Assembly: GCA_039584255.1 (NCBI GenBank)
Contig: JBDGYE010000046.1
Coordinates: 1 to 39,668 of the forward strand
Length of the DNA: 39,668 nucleotides
Reading direction: 5' to 3'
From: JBDGYE01 sp039584255
Lineage (GTDB): Bacteria > Gemmatimonadota > Gemmatimonadetes > Palauibacterales > Palauibacteraceae
Of this stretch, positions 1-7,913 are shown piece by piece. Numbering within the stretch: the first letter of the stretch is position 1; each line of letters opens with the position of its first letter. A program made the translations under genes and the position numbers. The notes beneath the pieces were generated by a model. It searched no databases. It had not been told where the DNA came from and saw only the letters and a list, made by a program, of their open reading frames with translations.

Positions 1-600
1 AAGGAGATCGACGAGTACTCCGCCGCACACTCGCTCAACGTCTCCGTTCTTTCCATGGGACTGGCCGAATCCCTTGCCCTTCCCTCGGTGGACGTACGGA
101 CCGTAGGCGAGGCGGCCCTCCTGCACGATGTGGGGAAGACGCTCACCCCGCTCGACGTCCTGAACAAGCCCGGGAAGCTGACGGAGGATGAGTGGATGCG
201 GATGCAGCAGCATCCGGTCGAGGGAGCGCGCATCCTGCTCGCCGCCGGAACGCGGTTCTCGGAAGCGGCGATCGTGGCCTATGAGCACCACATAGGTTGG
301 AAGGGTGACAAGGGATACCCCGAGCTCCACTACCGGCGTACGCCGCATCGAATGAGTCGGCTCGTCCAGGTGTGCGACGTGTATGACGCCCTGCGCACCC
401 GACGGCCCTTTCGCCCGCCGTGGCCGCTCGCCCGCACGCTCCGCCACCTCGAGACGGAAGCTGGAGTGTACCTGGATCCCGAGTTCGTCAGCGCGTTCCT
501 CGGAATGATCCGCCAGTGGGAGCCTCGGATGCTCGATCACCTCGGTGCCGAGCAAGAGCCGGCGGCGACCACGGAGACGGCCGGCGCGGGCACTCCGTGA
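1..600 (+). CDS. HD-GYP domain phosphohydrolase, 5' end outside window
   Basis: The frame is open from base 1, so the gene starts upstream; an ATG at 55 is internal because conserved residues precede it. Visible motifs fit an HD-GYP metal-dependent phosphohydrolase: an early His (AAHSLNV), the HD pair in LLHDVGK, KPGKLT followed by a His in QQHP, the paired His and GYP signature in HHIGWKGDKGYP, and the late Asp in CDVYDAL. The usual HHE triplet is HHI here, but the two His ligands and GYP are kept. Members of this family typically hydrolyse cyclic di-GMP or a related cyclic dinucleotide; the substrate cannot be read from the sequence. The C-terminus is a short low-complexity Ala/Thr/Glu tail. 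Any N-terminal sensory domain lies outside the window. A TonB gene follows about 100 bp downstream on the same strand; there is no evidence that they are linked in function. Confidence 0.88.
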   Translation, partial: KEIDEYSAAHSLNVSVLSMGLAESLALPSVDVRTVGEAALLHDVGKTLTPLDVLNKPGKLTEDEWMRMQQHPVEGARILLAAGTRFSEAAIVAYEHHIGWKGDKGYPELHYRRTPHRMSRLVQVCDVYDALRTRRPFRPPWPLARTLRHLETEAGVYLDPEFVSAFLGMIRQWEPRMLDHLGAEQEPAATTETAGAGTP

Positions 601-704
601 CATCGTCGTGACGGATCCCGGTCATCCCTCCGGGGTGAGACACTGATGAAACCCTGTGACGAGACCAGCCGTCAGAGTAGTATGGAGGGACGGAGGTCGG
701 AGTG

Positions 705-1388
705 ATGAGCGAGAGAGAGATCGTCGACCGGGCACCGAAACGGAAGCCGACCGCCAACGACCGCTTCAAGCAGTTCTACCAGGGTCGGGTCGCGGTCGCT
801 GTAATCTGTTCCGTGGTCGCCCATTTTACCCTCTTCGAGTACTTCCCCAACCTCCAGGCGCGGGACATGGGAGTCGTGTCCGATGAGCTCGCCGCCATCG
901 AGCTTCCGCCGGAGGTGAAGATCCCGCCGCCCCCGGAGCAGATCGCCCGCCCGGCGACGCCCAGGGTAACCGCGGCGGCCGTCGACGAAGACATCACCAT
1001 CGCCCCGACCACGTTCGAGGAAAATCCGGTCGAATCGCTTCCGCCGCCGCCGGACAACGCGGCTCCGTCCGACGTTCCATCGTATATCGAGCGTGACACG
1101 GAGCCGCGCCTTCTGAACCCGCGCGAGATCGAGCGCCTACTCGTTTCGATCTACCCCAAGTCGCTTCGCGACGCTGGCCTGGGAGGGCGCGTGATCCTGT
1201 GGGTGTACATCGAGGCGGACGGTGCCCCGGGCCGGACCCAGGTCCACACCTCCAGCGGCTACGAGCCGCTGGACGAAGTCGCCGAGCAGATCGTATCCCG
1301 CATGCGCTTCTCGCCGGCCTTGCTTAGGGATCGACCCGTGGGGGTCTGGATCGCGCAACCCATCACGTTCTCGACTGCCAACCAGTAA
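705..1388 (+). CDS. tonB: TonB-family energy transducer
   Basis: A 227-aa protein with the classic TonB layout: a short basic cytoplasmic N-terminus, one membrane anchor at about residues 27-48, a Pro-rich periplasmic spacer (VKIPPPPEQ and PPPPDN are visible), and a C-terminal TonB domain from about residue 140 (YPKSLRDAGLGG, then VYIEADG and a final RFSPALL). It should pass proton-motive energy from ExbB/ExbD to outer-membrane receptors; no exbB or exbD is in the window. The TonB-dependent receptor at 26058-29378 is one possible client. An SD-like GGAGG at 692-696 sits 8 bp from the ATG at 705; a GTG at 702 is an alternative but lies too close to the SD. A strong hairpin with a T run follows at 1436-1479. 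Confidence 0.9.
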   Translation: MSEREIVDRAPKRKPTANDRFKQFYQGRVAVAVICSVVAHFTLFEYFPNLQARDMGVVSDELAAIELPPEVKIPPPPEQIARPATPRVTAAAVDEDITIAPTTFEENPVESLPPPPDNAAPSDVPSYIERDTEPRLLNPREIERLLVSIYPKSLRDAGLGGRVILWVYIEADGAPGRTQVHTSSGYEPLDEVAEQIVSRMRFSPALLRDRPVGVWIAQPITFSTANQ

Positions 1389-1435
1389 GGGTTCCGGCCA
1401 GATCCCGGTCAGCGCCGCCGGCGAAGCCCGATCCC

Positions 1436-1479
1436 CGCCCTCGCCGACTTCGCCTTCGGCGAGGGCGACTCCGGGTTTT
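1436..1479. terminator. Intrinsic terminator between convergent genes
   Basis: A perfect 12-bp stem (1436-1447 with 1456-1467) has an 8-nt loop and is followed by GGGTTTTA at 1473-1480. It lies between the end of tonB (1388) and the end of the convergent beta-barrel gene (1547). The T run suits the plus-strand transcript best; the stem could also slow transcription from the other side. Confidence 0.75.
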
Positions 1480-1546
1480 ACCTGGGAATCGGTGAGGCCT
1501 TCTAGGCCCCCGCGAGCGGGCAGGTCGCCGTCGGCTCGGCCCTTCG

Positions 1547-2164
1547 TTACAGCTCGGTCTCCAACCTAAGCAACAACTGCCAGGAGCGGTTCTTCGCGCT
1601 GCCTTGCTCGAAGACATCCGTAAGACCGAGAGAGTAGCGGGCCTCGGCGACGCCTCGCAGCGTGCCGAAGTCGTAGCCGACTCCTCCGCCCAGCGGCACC
1701 GCCCACGCCGAGTTGCGGACATCCCCGGCTGGCGGGCTGGTGCCGCAGTCGACGCTGCTTCCGCTTTCGCCCACCACGTTGCAGCCCAGCTTCACCTGAG
1801 GGCTGACTCCTGCGTGCAGCCGGGCGAGCCACGAGCCGGCGAACCTCAACCGGAACCTGAACAGAAGAGGGAGCTCGAAGTATTGAAGCTTGAAGTCGAT
1901 GCCACTGAGGTTGGTCGTCGTGATGTTGGCGGCCCCCATCTGGAGGTAGTTGGCCTCGAATCCGAACGACAGGCCGCCGAGGAAGTAGTAATCGAGACTG
2001 ACGCCGGCCAGGAAGCTACGGCGCCAGTCGGCTTCCTCTATCAGGTCTCCGTCGAGGTCGCTCCACGTCGCACCGACCGAGAGACCGCCGATCATCTGTC
2101 CGCGCGCCGGAACCACGGAGAGGAGTAGCAGGAGGATCACGGCCGGCAAGTGTCGCCAGTTCAC
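1547..2164 (-). CDS. Small outer-membrane beta-barrel protein (paralogue 1)
   Basis: A 205-aa protein if translation begins at the GTG at 2164, which has a GGGGAG SD 6 bp upstream (2171-2176) and gives a good signal peptide (a hydrophobic LLLLLSVV stretch ending at PARGQ). A longer frame from 2251 adds a non-signal-like leader and is unlikely. The mature part alternates Gly/aromatic/hydrophobic residues as in OmpA-like or PorT-like outer-membrane barrels (for example LSVGATWSDL, FGFEANYLQMG, YFELPLLFRF, ARYSLGLTDVF). Two Cys lie in a predicted extracellular loop and may form a disulphide. It is clearly paralogous to the adjacent protein at 2365-2988: both share YFE(L/I)PL, a Cys-containing loop, AWAVP(L/F)G and a Y(S/Q)LGL(T/N)D(V/T)F motif near the end. 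No specific function can be assigned. Confidence 0.75.
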   Translation of the reverse strand: MNWRHLPAVILLLLLSVVPARGQMIGGLSVGATWSDLDGDLIEEADWRRSFLAGVSLDYYFLGGLSFGFEANYLQMGAANITTTNLSGIDFKLQYFELPLLFRFRLRFAGSWLARLHAGVSPQVKLGCNVVGESGSSVDCGTSPPAGDVRNSAWAVPLGGGVGYDFGTLRGVAEARYSLGLTDVFEQGSAKNRSWQLLLRLETEL

Positions 2165-2255
2165 TGTCGTCTCCCCGTCAGTGCAGGCCCGTCCGGGCCA
2201 CGATTCCCGATCCGCCGTGTGCAGCCTGGCTGCCACGCGCTTCGAGCGCAAGCGA

Positions 2256-2288
2256 AGAGGCCGCCGAGCGGGGTGCCCAGCGGCCTCT
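2256..2288 (-). terminator. Hairpin downstream of paralogue 2
   Basis: A perfect 9-bp inverted repeat (AGAGGCCGC at 2256-2264 with GCGGCCTCT at 2280-2288) has a 15-nt loop. It lies 77 bp after the stop of the beta-barrel gene at 2365 and before the start of the next one. The T content after the stem is weak, so it may be a partial terminator or an mRNA-stabilising hairpin. Confidence 0.45.
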
Positions 2289-2364
2289 GACTGTCGCCTG
2301 ACAGCGGCGTCGACGAAGCTGGATCAGCCTCGAAGGACGCCACCAGGTACTCAGACCGATCGGA

Positions 2365-2988
2365 TTACCCCACCGGGAAGCCGACCCCGAGCACGAACTC
2401 CCAGATGTTCAGCTTGGCCGCTGTGTCATCGCTGAACGTGTCGTTCAGGCCGAGCTGATAGCGGGCGCCCAGCCACACAACCGCGGCGTCGCTCATCTTG
2501 AATCCGATCCCGGCGCCGAACGGAACGGCCCAGGCAACGCTCTCCGTGTCGTCCTTGCAGTCGAAATTGGGGATCGCGGGATCGTCCGCCCTCTCCTCGC
2601 ACGTGAGATTGAGCAGGGCCGTGAAGCCCGCACCCAGGCCCAGCCAGGTCTTCTCACTCTGCCCGAGTGGGAAGGCGAAGTTCAGGGTGAGCGGGATCTC
2701 GAAGTAGGACAGCTTGATATCGCCGCTGGGGCGCTTGGAGCCGACGCCGGCCAGCCAGTTGCCCTCTACGGCCACACTCCAATTCGGGGCGAAGAAGTAG
2801 TTGAAGTAGCCGCCGGCGAAGAAGCCGGTCTTGGAGCTGGCGTCGTCCGGGACATCGTCGCCCGAGAAATTCGACGACGTCACACCGCCCTGCAGACCGA
2901 GGCGGACTTTGTCTTCCTGCGCTTGGGCAGGGGCGGCGAGCATGCCGAACAGCGCAATCGCCGCGAGTACCGTAAACAGACGCTTCAT
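2365..2988 (-). CDS. Small outer-membrane beta-barrel protein (paralogue 2)
   Basis: A 207-aa protein with a textbook signal peptide (MKRLFTVLAAIALFGMLAAPAQAQ) and a strong GGGGGAGG-type SD just upstream of the ATG at 2988. The rest is a predicted outer-membrane barrel of the PorT/OmpA-like type (pfam 'outer membrane protein beta-barrel' class): repeated amphipathic strands, a Cys pair in a loop at about residues 130-147, and a strand-like C-terminus (EFVLGVGFPVG). It is a tandem paralogue of 1547-2164, with 200 bp between them, so the two may be co-transcribed. The family is common in Bacteroidota and Gemmatimonadota and mostly uncharacterised. Confidence 0.82.
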   Translation of the reverse strand: MKRLFTVLAAIALFGMLAAPAQAQEDKVRLGLQGGVTSSNFSGDDVPDDASSKTGFFAGGYFNYFFAPNWSVAVEGNWLAGVGSKRPSGDIKLSYFEIPLTLNFAFPLGQSEKTWLGLGAGFTALLNLTCEERADDPAIPNFDCKDDTESVAWAVPFGAGIGFKMSDAAVVWLGARYQLGLNDTFSDDTAAKLNIWEFVLGVGFPVG

Positions 2989-3394
2989 GGATACACCTCC
3001 CCCTCTGGGATGGCTCTTGGCGGATGGGCGAGTCTTATCGGGTATCGCTCGGATACCTGGCAGTCGATAATCGCCTGATAATAATCAAGCAAACGTAGTG
3101 GCTAAGATCCAGCGTGGCAAGTGCGTAGGGTTATCGAGGGCGGTCGTGCGCTCGGCGCGGTCGGCGCTCGCCGGGCAGCCGCGTCCGGCTCTGTCGGGTA
3201 CCCCCTCCCACCGGGGGGGCAGGGCCGGCTCCCACTGGCCGGATGTCTCGTGGTATCGCTAGATTAACGGCAGTCAATCCGTGCGCCGGCCCACTTGCGG
3301 GGAGCCAGCGCCGGTAGGGTCGTTGTGTGGGGAGGTGGATCAACTCGTGGCCGGGAGATCCCGGTCGGCAATCGACCCCATACGGGAGGCCACC
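2989..3394. other. Gene-free divergent intergenic region
   Basis: About 400 bp separate the divergent genes at 2988 (-) and 3395 (+), with no convincing ORF. An AT-rich patch at about 3065-3100 probably holds the promoter of the minus-strand beta-barrel gene. Small inverted repeats are visible: GGTATC/GATACC at 3041-3057 and a C5/G5 hairpin at 3201-3217. The 9-mer GGTATCGCT occurs twice (3041 and 3252). None of these is strong enough to name as a site. Confidence 0.4.
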
Positions 3395-4018
3395 ATGCTT
3401 CGTCAAATGTCCGGGTACTGGTGGGCATTCGTGGTTCGCGGGATCTTCGCGATTCTCTTCGCGTTATTTGCTCTCACCTGGCCCGGCCTGACCTTGATGT
3501 TCCTCGTCTTCCTTTTCGGTATCTATGCCCTGGTAGACGGCGTTACCGAGATCGTGATGGGGATCGGAGACAAGAAGTGGTACTGGTACGTCCTCGGCGG
3601 GATAGTGAGCATTCTCGCCGGAATCGTTGCTCTGACCCGTCCCGGCATCACCGCCGTCGCGCTGCTGGTGATCATCGGCGTTTGGGCTCTGGTGAAGGGC
3701 GTCACCGAGGTGGTCGCCGCCATACAGCTGCGGAAGGTCATCGAAAAGGAGTGGCTTCTCGCCGTGGGTGGCTTGGCCTCGATCCTGTTCGGCATGTTCG
3801 TGCTGTTCAAGCCCGGTGACGGGGCCCTGGCCGTAATCTGGCTGATCGCTCTCTACGCGCTCTTCTTTGGCGTGGTGATGATCTTCCTGGGCATCCGCCT
3901 GCGCCGCATGAAAAAGGATCTGGACTCGGCGCCGGCCGCGGTCCAGGAGATGGCCGAGGCCCCACCGCCGCCTCCGCCGCCTCCGCCTCCGCCGCCTCCG
4001 CCCGAGGCCGGCGAGTAG
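3395..4018 (+). CDS. HdeD/DUF308-like six-TM membrane protein with polyproline tail
   Basis: A 207-aa integral membrane protein. The ATG at 3395 has a GGGAGG SD at 3384-3389; the frame upstream of it is not protein-like. Six hydrophobic segments fall at about residues 9-28, 32-52, 63-82, 86-108, 120-138 and 144-168. The repeated hairpin pattern (WPGLTLMFLV, RPGITAVALLV, KPGDGALAVIW) is that of HdeD/DUF308 proteins, which are linked to acid resistance in enterobacteria; the role here is unknown. The cytoplasmic C-terminus is odd: 14 consecutive prolines (residues 190-203, bases 3962-4003) then EAGE. A perfect 20-bp palindrome follows the stop codon. Confidence 0.85.
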   Translation: MLRQMSGYWWAFVVRGIFAILFALFALTWPGLTLMFLVFLFGIYALVDGVTEIVMGIGDKKWYWYVLGGIVSILAGIVALTRPGITAVALLVIIGVWALVKGVTEVVAAIQLRKVIEKEWLLAVGGLASILFGMFVLFKPGDGALAVIWLIALYALFFGVVMIFLGIRLRRMKKDLDSAPAAVQEMAEAPPPPPPPPPPPPPPEAGE

Positions 4019-4020
4019 CG

Positions 4021-4040
4021 CGGCTTCTGGCCAGAAGCCG
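4021..4040 (+). terminator. Perfect palindrome after the HdeD-like gene
   Basis: CGGCTTCTGG is followed directly by its reverse complement, two bases after the stop codon. As RNA it would form a 7-bp stem with a 6-nt loop. There is no T run, so a terminator role is uncertain; transcript protection is an alternative. Confidence 0.4.
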
Positions 4041-4203
4041 GCCGACAACGGCCCGGGCGCGTAGCGGCGTCCGGGCCTCGTCTTCCAAGCTGGAAACCAC
4101 CTCCTGCCGGGCGTAGCTTTCGGGTCGCCCCACGAGTGCATGGACCGACGGATAGGTCCGAACCGAAACCGGACTGCTACGCGATCCAACTACCCGAACG
4201 ATT

Positions 4204-6012
4204 GTGAAGAGAGTTCTCTTAGCCCTTGCGCTCCTGCTGCTGGCGCTTCTGACGCCGTCGTTCCTGCGGTCCGACGCGCTGGTGATCACGCGGGCGATGC
4301 TGGCCACGACCATCTCGGAGGTGTTCATAGAGGAAGACTCCGTGGTGGTGGAGCTGGAGATCGGGGCGCGGGACATCGCGGCGTTCCGCAACCTGCTGCC
4401 GGATCAGATCTACGAGCGGCTGGGCTACGAGGCGGAGCCGTGGATCGACCGCCTGCTTCGCTTCGTACGCGAGGACTTAGTGATCCGCGCCGACGACGGA
4501 CCCCCCATCGCCGGCCGCCTGACCGAGCTCGAGCCCGGAAGCCGTGTCCAGCGCGACCAGGTCACGGGCGAGCCGCTGCCGGTGCAGCCCGAGGACGCCG
4601 AGAGGGTGATCCGGGCGCGCCTTGTCTACCCGCTTCGAGGGCGTCCCGGATCGGTAACCATCGCTCCGCCGCGGATCGAGCCCGGCGCGTCGGGAGCGAG
4701 CGTCGGATTCGTCGCCTACCATCGAGGTCTGCACGTCAACGACTTCCGATATCTGGGGCAGCCAGAGCGGCTGGTTCTGAACTGGGACGACCCGTGGTAC
4801 TCGCAGTTCGAGAACCGGAACCTGTGGCGGCAGTTCAGGGCGCCGATATCGGCGTACCTCTACATCGAGCCGTTCGAGGTGCGCAAGGAAATCGTGGCCA
4901 GGCCGAAGGATCTCCAGCAGTGGGTGGATCTGGGCCTGGATGGGAAGGAGAACATCGCCGTCGATGAGCAGGAAGAGATCAAGCGACGGGTGACGGAGTT
5001 CCTGGCGGACCGGAGCCCGGTGACCATAGACGGCCAACCGGCGGAAGGCTTCGTCGACCGCATCCACTTCATCTACCGGAGCCTCCGCACCAGCGGCGTG
5101 ATTCAACCGCCACGCGACCTGGAAACGATCTCGGCCACTCTCGGCATCATCTTCGTCTATCCGACCGACGGCCTTCCGGACGAGGTGGAGATGCGGTGGG
5201 ACCTGTTCACCGAGCGCATATCGCTGGTGCCCGGCTCGGCCACGGACGAAGCGGGCAGCCTCCCGTACTACCTGAGCGCGGATGACCCCGTCCTCCGCTG
5301 GGAGAACTTCCTCACCAATCCGACCGTACCGGGCCTCGTGGAGGTCGAGGAGCCGCCCGGCGAGCGCCCCTTGCTGCTCGCCCTGGGCTGGGTGGCGGGC
5401 GCCGGGATTCTGGCACTCCTGCTGCTGTACGGGAGGAAGGCCCTGCGGGGCGAGCGACGCGCTCGCCGGATGGTGGCCGTCGCGGCTGGCCTCGCGCTCG
5501 CCGTCGGCGTCGTCCACTGGATCGCCTTCCGCGGCTCGCGGCTCTCGGAGAATGACACGCGAAGCGTTCTAACGGGTCTCCTGCTCAACATCTACAAGTC
5601 CTTCGACTACCGGGACGAGCAGGTCATCTACGACGCGCTGGAGCGCAGCACGTCGGGAGAGCTGCTGACCGACGTCTACCTCGAGACGCGCCGCAGCCTC
5701 GAGCTGGCGAACCAGGGCGGCGCGCGCGCGAAGGTGAAGAGCGTGGAAGTTCTCGCCGCCACCAACCAGCCGCTGTCCGGGGAGCAGGGCTTCAGCACCC
5801 GGGCGGTGTGGAACGTGGCCGGCTCGGTGGGTCACTGGGGCCACGTGCACCAGCGCGTCAACCAGTACGAGGCGGATCTCAGGGTCGAAGTGGTCGACGG
5901 AGCATGGAAGATCACCGATCTCGATGTACTCCAAGAGGAGCGCCTGCTGGCGCCGGGAGGTCTTCCGCCGCCGGCTCCGAGCGGGACCTCGCCGGGAGCC
6001 GGAGGGCCATGA
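4204..6012 (+). CDS. Membrane-anchored uncharacterised protein, first gene of metal-linked ABC cluster
   Basis: A 602-aa protein starting at a GTG with a clear signal/anchor sequence (residues 1-22, KRVLLALALLLLALL). A large extracytoplasmic region follows (about 23-385), containing WDDPWYSQFENRNL, then YLYIEPFEVRKEI and RPKDLQQWVDLGL. Next come two membrane segments at about 388-409 and 423-442 joined by a basic loop (RKALRGERRARR), and a soluble C-terminal part of about 160 residues. I do not recognise a characterised family. Its stop overlaps the start of the ABC ATPase gene (ATGA at 6009-6012), which implies translational coupling and a shared role with the ABC transporter. It could be an accessory or periplasmic scaffold; no catalytic motif is apparent. 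Confidence 0.8.
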   Translation: MKRVLLALALLLLALLTPSFLRSDALVITRAMLATTISEVFIEEDSVVVELEIGARDIAAFRNLLPDQIYERLGYEAEPWIDRLLRFVREDLVIRADDGPPIAGRLTELEPGSRVQRDQVTGEPLPVQPEDAERVIRARLVYPLRGRPGSVTIAPPRIEPGASGASVGFVAYHRGLHVNDFRYLGQPERLVLNWDDPWYSQFENRNLWRQFRAPISAYLYIEPFEVRKEIVARPKDLQQWVDLGLDGKENIAVDEQEEIKRRVTEFLADRSPVTIDGQPAEGFVDRIHFIYRSLRTSGVIQPPRDLETISATLGIIFVYPTDGLPDEVEMRWDLFTERISLVPGSATDEAGSLPYYLSADDPVLRWENFLTNPTVPGLVEVEEPPGERPLLLALGWVAGAGILALLLLYGRKALRGERRARRMVAVAAGLALAVGVVHWIAFRGSRLSENDTRSVLTGLLLNIYKSFDYRDEQVIYDALERSTSGELLTDVYLETRRSLELANQGGARAKVKSVEVLAATNQPLSGEQGFSTRAVWNVAGSVGHWGHVHQRVNQYEADLRVEVVDGAWKITDLDVLQEERLLAPGGLPPPAPSGTSPGAGGP

Positions 6013-6680
6013 TCCGGATCGCCGATCTCTCGTTCCGGTACGGCGAGGGCGACTTTCGGTTGGAGATCGCCTCGCTGCACGTCGATCCGGGCTCGACGAC
6101 GGCGTTCATCGGTTCCAGCGGATCGGGGAAGACGACGCTCCTCAACCTCATCGCCGGGATCGTTCTTCCCCGGAGCGGCCAGGTTGAGACCCACGGCGTG
6201 GAGGTCAGTGAGCTCGCCGACGAAGGCCGGCGCGACTTTCGGGCCAAGAACATCGGGCTGGTGTTTCAGGAGTTCGAGCTGCTGGAGTACCTCACCGTGC
6301 TCGACAACATCCTGCTGCCCTACCGCATTAACAGCTCGCTGCGCCTCGACAGCGAGGTCGCGGCCCGGGCCCGGAGTCTGGCCGACCGCGTCGGCATCGC
6401 CGACAAGCTGAGCCGCTATCCCCGCCGGCTCTCGCAGGGCGAGAGGCAGCGGGTGGCCGTGTGCCGCGCCGCGCTCACCGACCCGCCGCTGCTGCTTACC
6501 GACGAGCCCACCGGGAATCTGGACCCGGTGAATCGCGAGCGGGTGCTGGACATCCTGTTCAACTATGTGGACGAGAGCGGCACGACGCTGGTCGCGGTAA
6601 CGCACGACCGAGAGATCCTGTCGCGCTTTCAGCGGGTCGTGGACTTCAAGGAGTTTCACGCCTTCGGGGACGGCCGATGA
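6009..6680 (+). CDS. ABC transporter ATP-binding protein, LolD/MacB type
   Basis: A 223-aa nucleotide-binding subunit with all motifs intact: Walker A GSSGSGKTT (residues 35-43), Q-loop Gln87, signature LSQGE (141-145), Walker B LLLTDE with Glu166, D-loop region GNLD, and switch His199 (THD). The short length and the LTDEPTGNLD sequence place it with the LolD/MacB/FtsE group, which pairs with FtsX/MacB-type permeases. It overlaps the gene before it by ATGA and the permease after it by ATGA (6677-6680). It probably acts as a homodimer energising the permease encoded next. Confidence 0.93.
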   Translation: MIRIADLSFRYGEGDFRLEIASLHVDPGSTTAFIGSSGSGKTTLLNLIAGIVLPRSGQVETHGVEVSELADEGRRDFRAKNIGLVFQEFELLEYLTVLDNILLPYRINSSLRLDSEVAARARSLADRVGIADKLSRYPRRLSQGERQRVAVCRAALTDPPLLLTDEPTGNLDPVNRERVLDILFNYVDESGTTLVAVTHDREILSRFQRVVDFKEFHAFGDGR

Positions 6681-7855
6681 GGGAGACGCTCTACCTGGCC
6701 TGGCGGTACCTCGCCTTCCACAGGGTGAAGACCGCGATCCTGGTCACGGCGATCACGCTGATCATCTTCCTGCCGATCGGCCTGCGGGTGCTGGTCCGCC
6801 AGAGCTCCAACCAGCTCACCGCCCGTGCGGAGGCCACACCCCTGGTGATCGGTGCCAAGGGTAGCCCCACCGAGCTCGTGCTCAATACGCTCTACTTCAG
6901 CTCGGACGTGCCTGAGCGTACACGCCATGCCGAGGCGAGCCGTGTCGCCGAGTCCGGACTGGCCACCGCCATCCCGGTTCATGTCCGATTCGAGTCACGC
7001 GGACACCCCATCGTCGGCACCGCCATGGAGTACTTCGACTTCCGGGACCTCCGCGTGGTCGAGGGCCGCCAGCTGGCAGTGCTGGGCGAGTGCGTCCTCG
7101 GGTCGCGGGCGGCGGAGGTGCTCGGGGCGGGCCCCGGAGACTTCGTGATCTCGTCGCCGGAGAGCGTGTTCGACATCGCCGGCGTCTACCCGCTTCGCAT
7201 GAAGGTGGTGGGCGTGCTGGGCTTCTCCGACTCGGCCGACGACGAAGCCATCTTCGTCGACGTGAAGACCGCCTGGGTGATCGAGGGCCTGGGCCACGGA
7301 CACCAGGACCTCTCCCAGCCGGAGGCCGCGAGCGGCGTTCTGCGTCGCGAAGGCAACGTGGTGATCGGCAACGCCTCGGTCATGCAGTACAACGAGATCA
7401 CCCCCGAGAACATGGACAGCTTCCACTTCCACGGCGACCTGTCCGACTTCCCGATCACGGCCGTGATCGCAGTGCCTCCCGACCAGAGATCCTCGGCACT
7501 TCTCCAGGGGAGGTATCAGAGCGCGGACCAGGTACAGGTCGTTCGGCCCGTGGAGGTGATGGGCGAGCTGCTCAGGACGATCCTCACCGTCGAGCGGTTC
7601 GTCGTCGCCGGGGCGATCACCGTGGGCATCGCCACCTTGGCGACCGCCTTTCTCGTGTTCGCTCTGTCGCTGCGGCTGAGACGGCGGGAACGGGAGACCC
7701 TGTTCAAGATCGGCGGCTCGAGGGCGGCGGTCGGGATGCTCATGGCGTCCGAGATCGTCGTGGTTCTGACGGTGGGAGCGCTGCTGGCGGGGGGGCTGAC
7801 CCTCCTGACGAGCCACTTCGGCGCCGTGGCCCTGCGGGCGCTGATCCGAATGTAG
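6677..7855 (+). CDS. ABC transporter permease, FtsX/MacB-like, with periplasmic His motifs
   Basis: A 392-aa protein starting at the ATG that overlaps the ATPase stop. One N-terminal membrane segment at about residues 17-38 is followed by a large periplasmic domain (about 40-305; it begins ATPLVIGAKGSPTELVLN), then two C-terminal membrane segments (about 310-332 and 352-374) separated by a basic coupling loop (RLRRRERETLFKIG). MacB-type permeases normally have four segments; a fourth is not evident and the protein stops soon after the third. The periplasmic domain has two His clusters: GHGH (His207, His209) and HFHGD (His250, His252, Asp254), suggesting contact with a metal. The neighbouring ZnuA-like gene supports a metal-related role. 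The Vibrio cholerae Zrg zinc system is, from memory, a precedent for a non-ZnuB permease in zinc uptake; homology was not tested. Confidence 0.88.
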   Translation: MRETLYLAWRYLAFHRVKTAILVTAITLIIFLPIGLRVLVRQSSNQLTARAEATPLVIGAKGSPTELVLNTLYFSSDVPERTRHAEASRVAESGLATAIPVHVRFESRGHPIVGTAMEYFDFRDLRVVEGRQLAVLGECVLGSRAAEVLGAGPGDFVISSPESVFDIAGVYPLRMKVVGVLGFSDSADDEAIFVDVKTAWVIEGLGHGHQDLSQPEAASGVLRREGNVVIGNASVMQYNEITPENMDSFHFHGDLSDFPITAVIAVPPDQRSSALLQGRYQSADQVQVVRPVEVMGELLRTILTVERFVVAGAITVGIATLATAFLVFALSLRLRRRERETLFKIGGSRAAVGMLMASEIVVVLTVGALLAGGLTLLTSHFGAVALRALIRM

Positions 7856-7867
7856 ATTCAGCGGGCG

Positions 7868-7881
7868 GCCGGGCGCCCGGC
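7868..7881. promoter_or_regulatory. 14-bp GC palindrome between permease and ZnuA-like gene
   Basis: GCCGGGCGCCCGGC is a perfect palindrome in the only real gap of the five-gene cluster (7856-7913). It could be an mRNA hairpin that sets relative expression of the downstream lipoprotein genes, or a chance GC-rich palindrome. No known metalloregulator consensus is matched. Confidence 0.3.
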
Positions 7882-7913
7882 AAACGTGCAAGAGGATGAC
7901 ACAGGGTGACATC

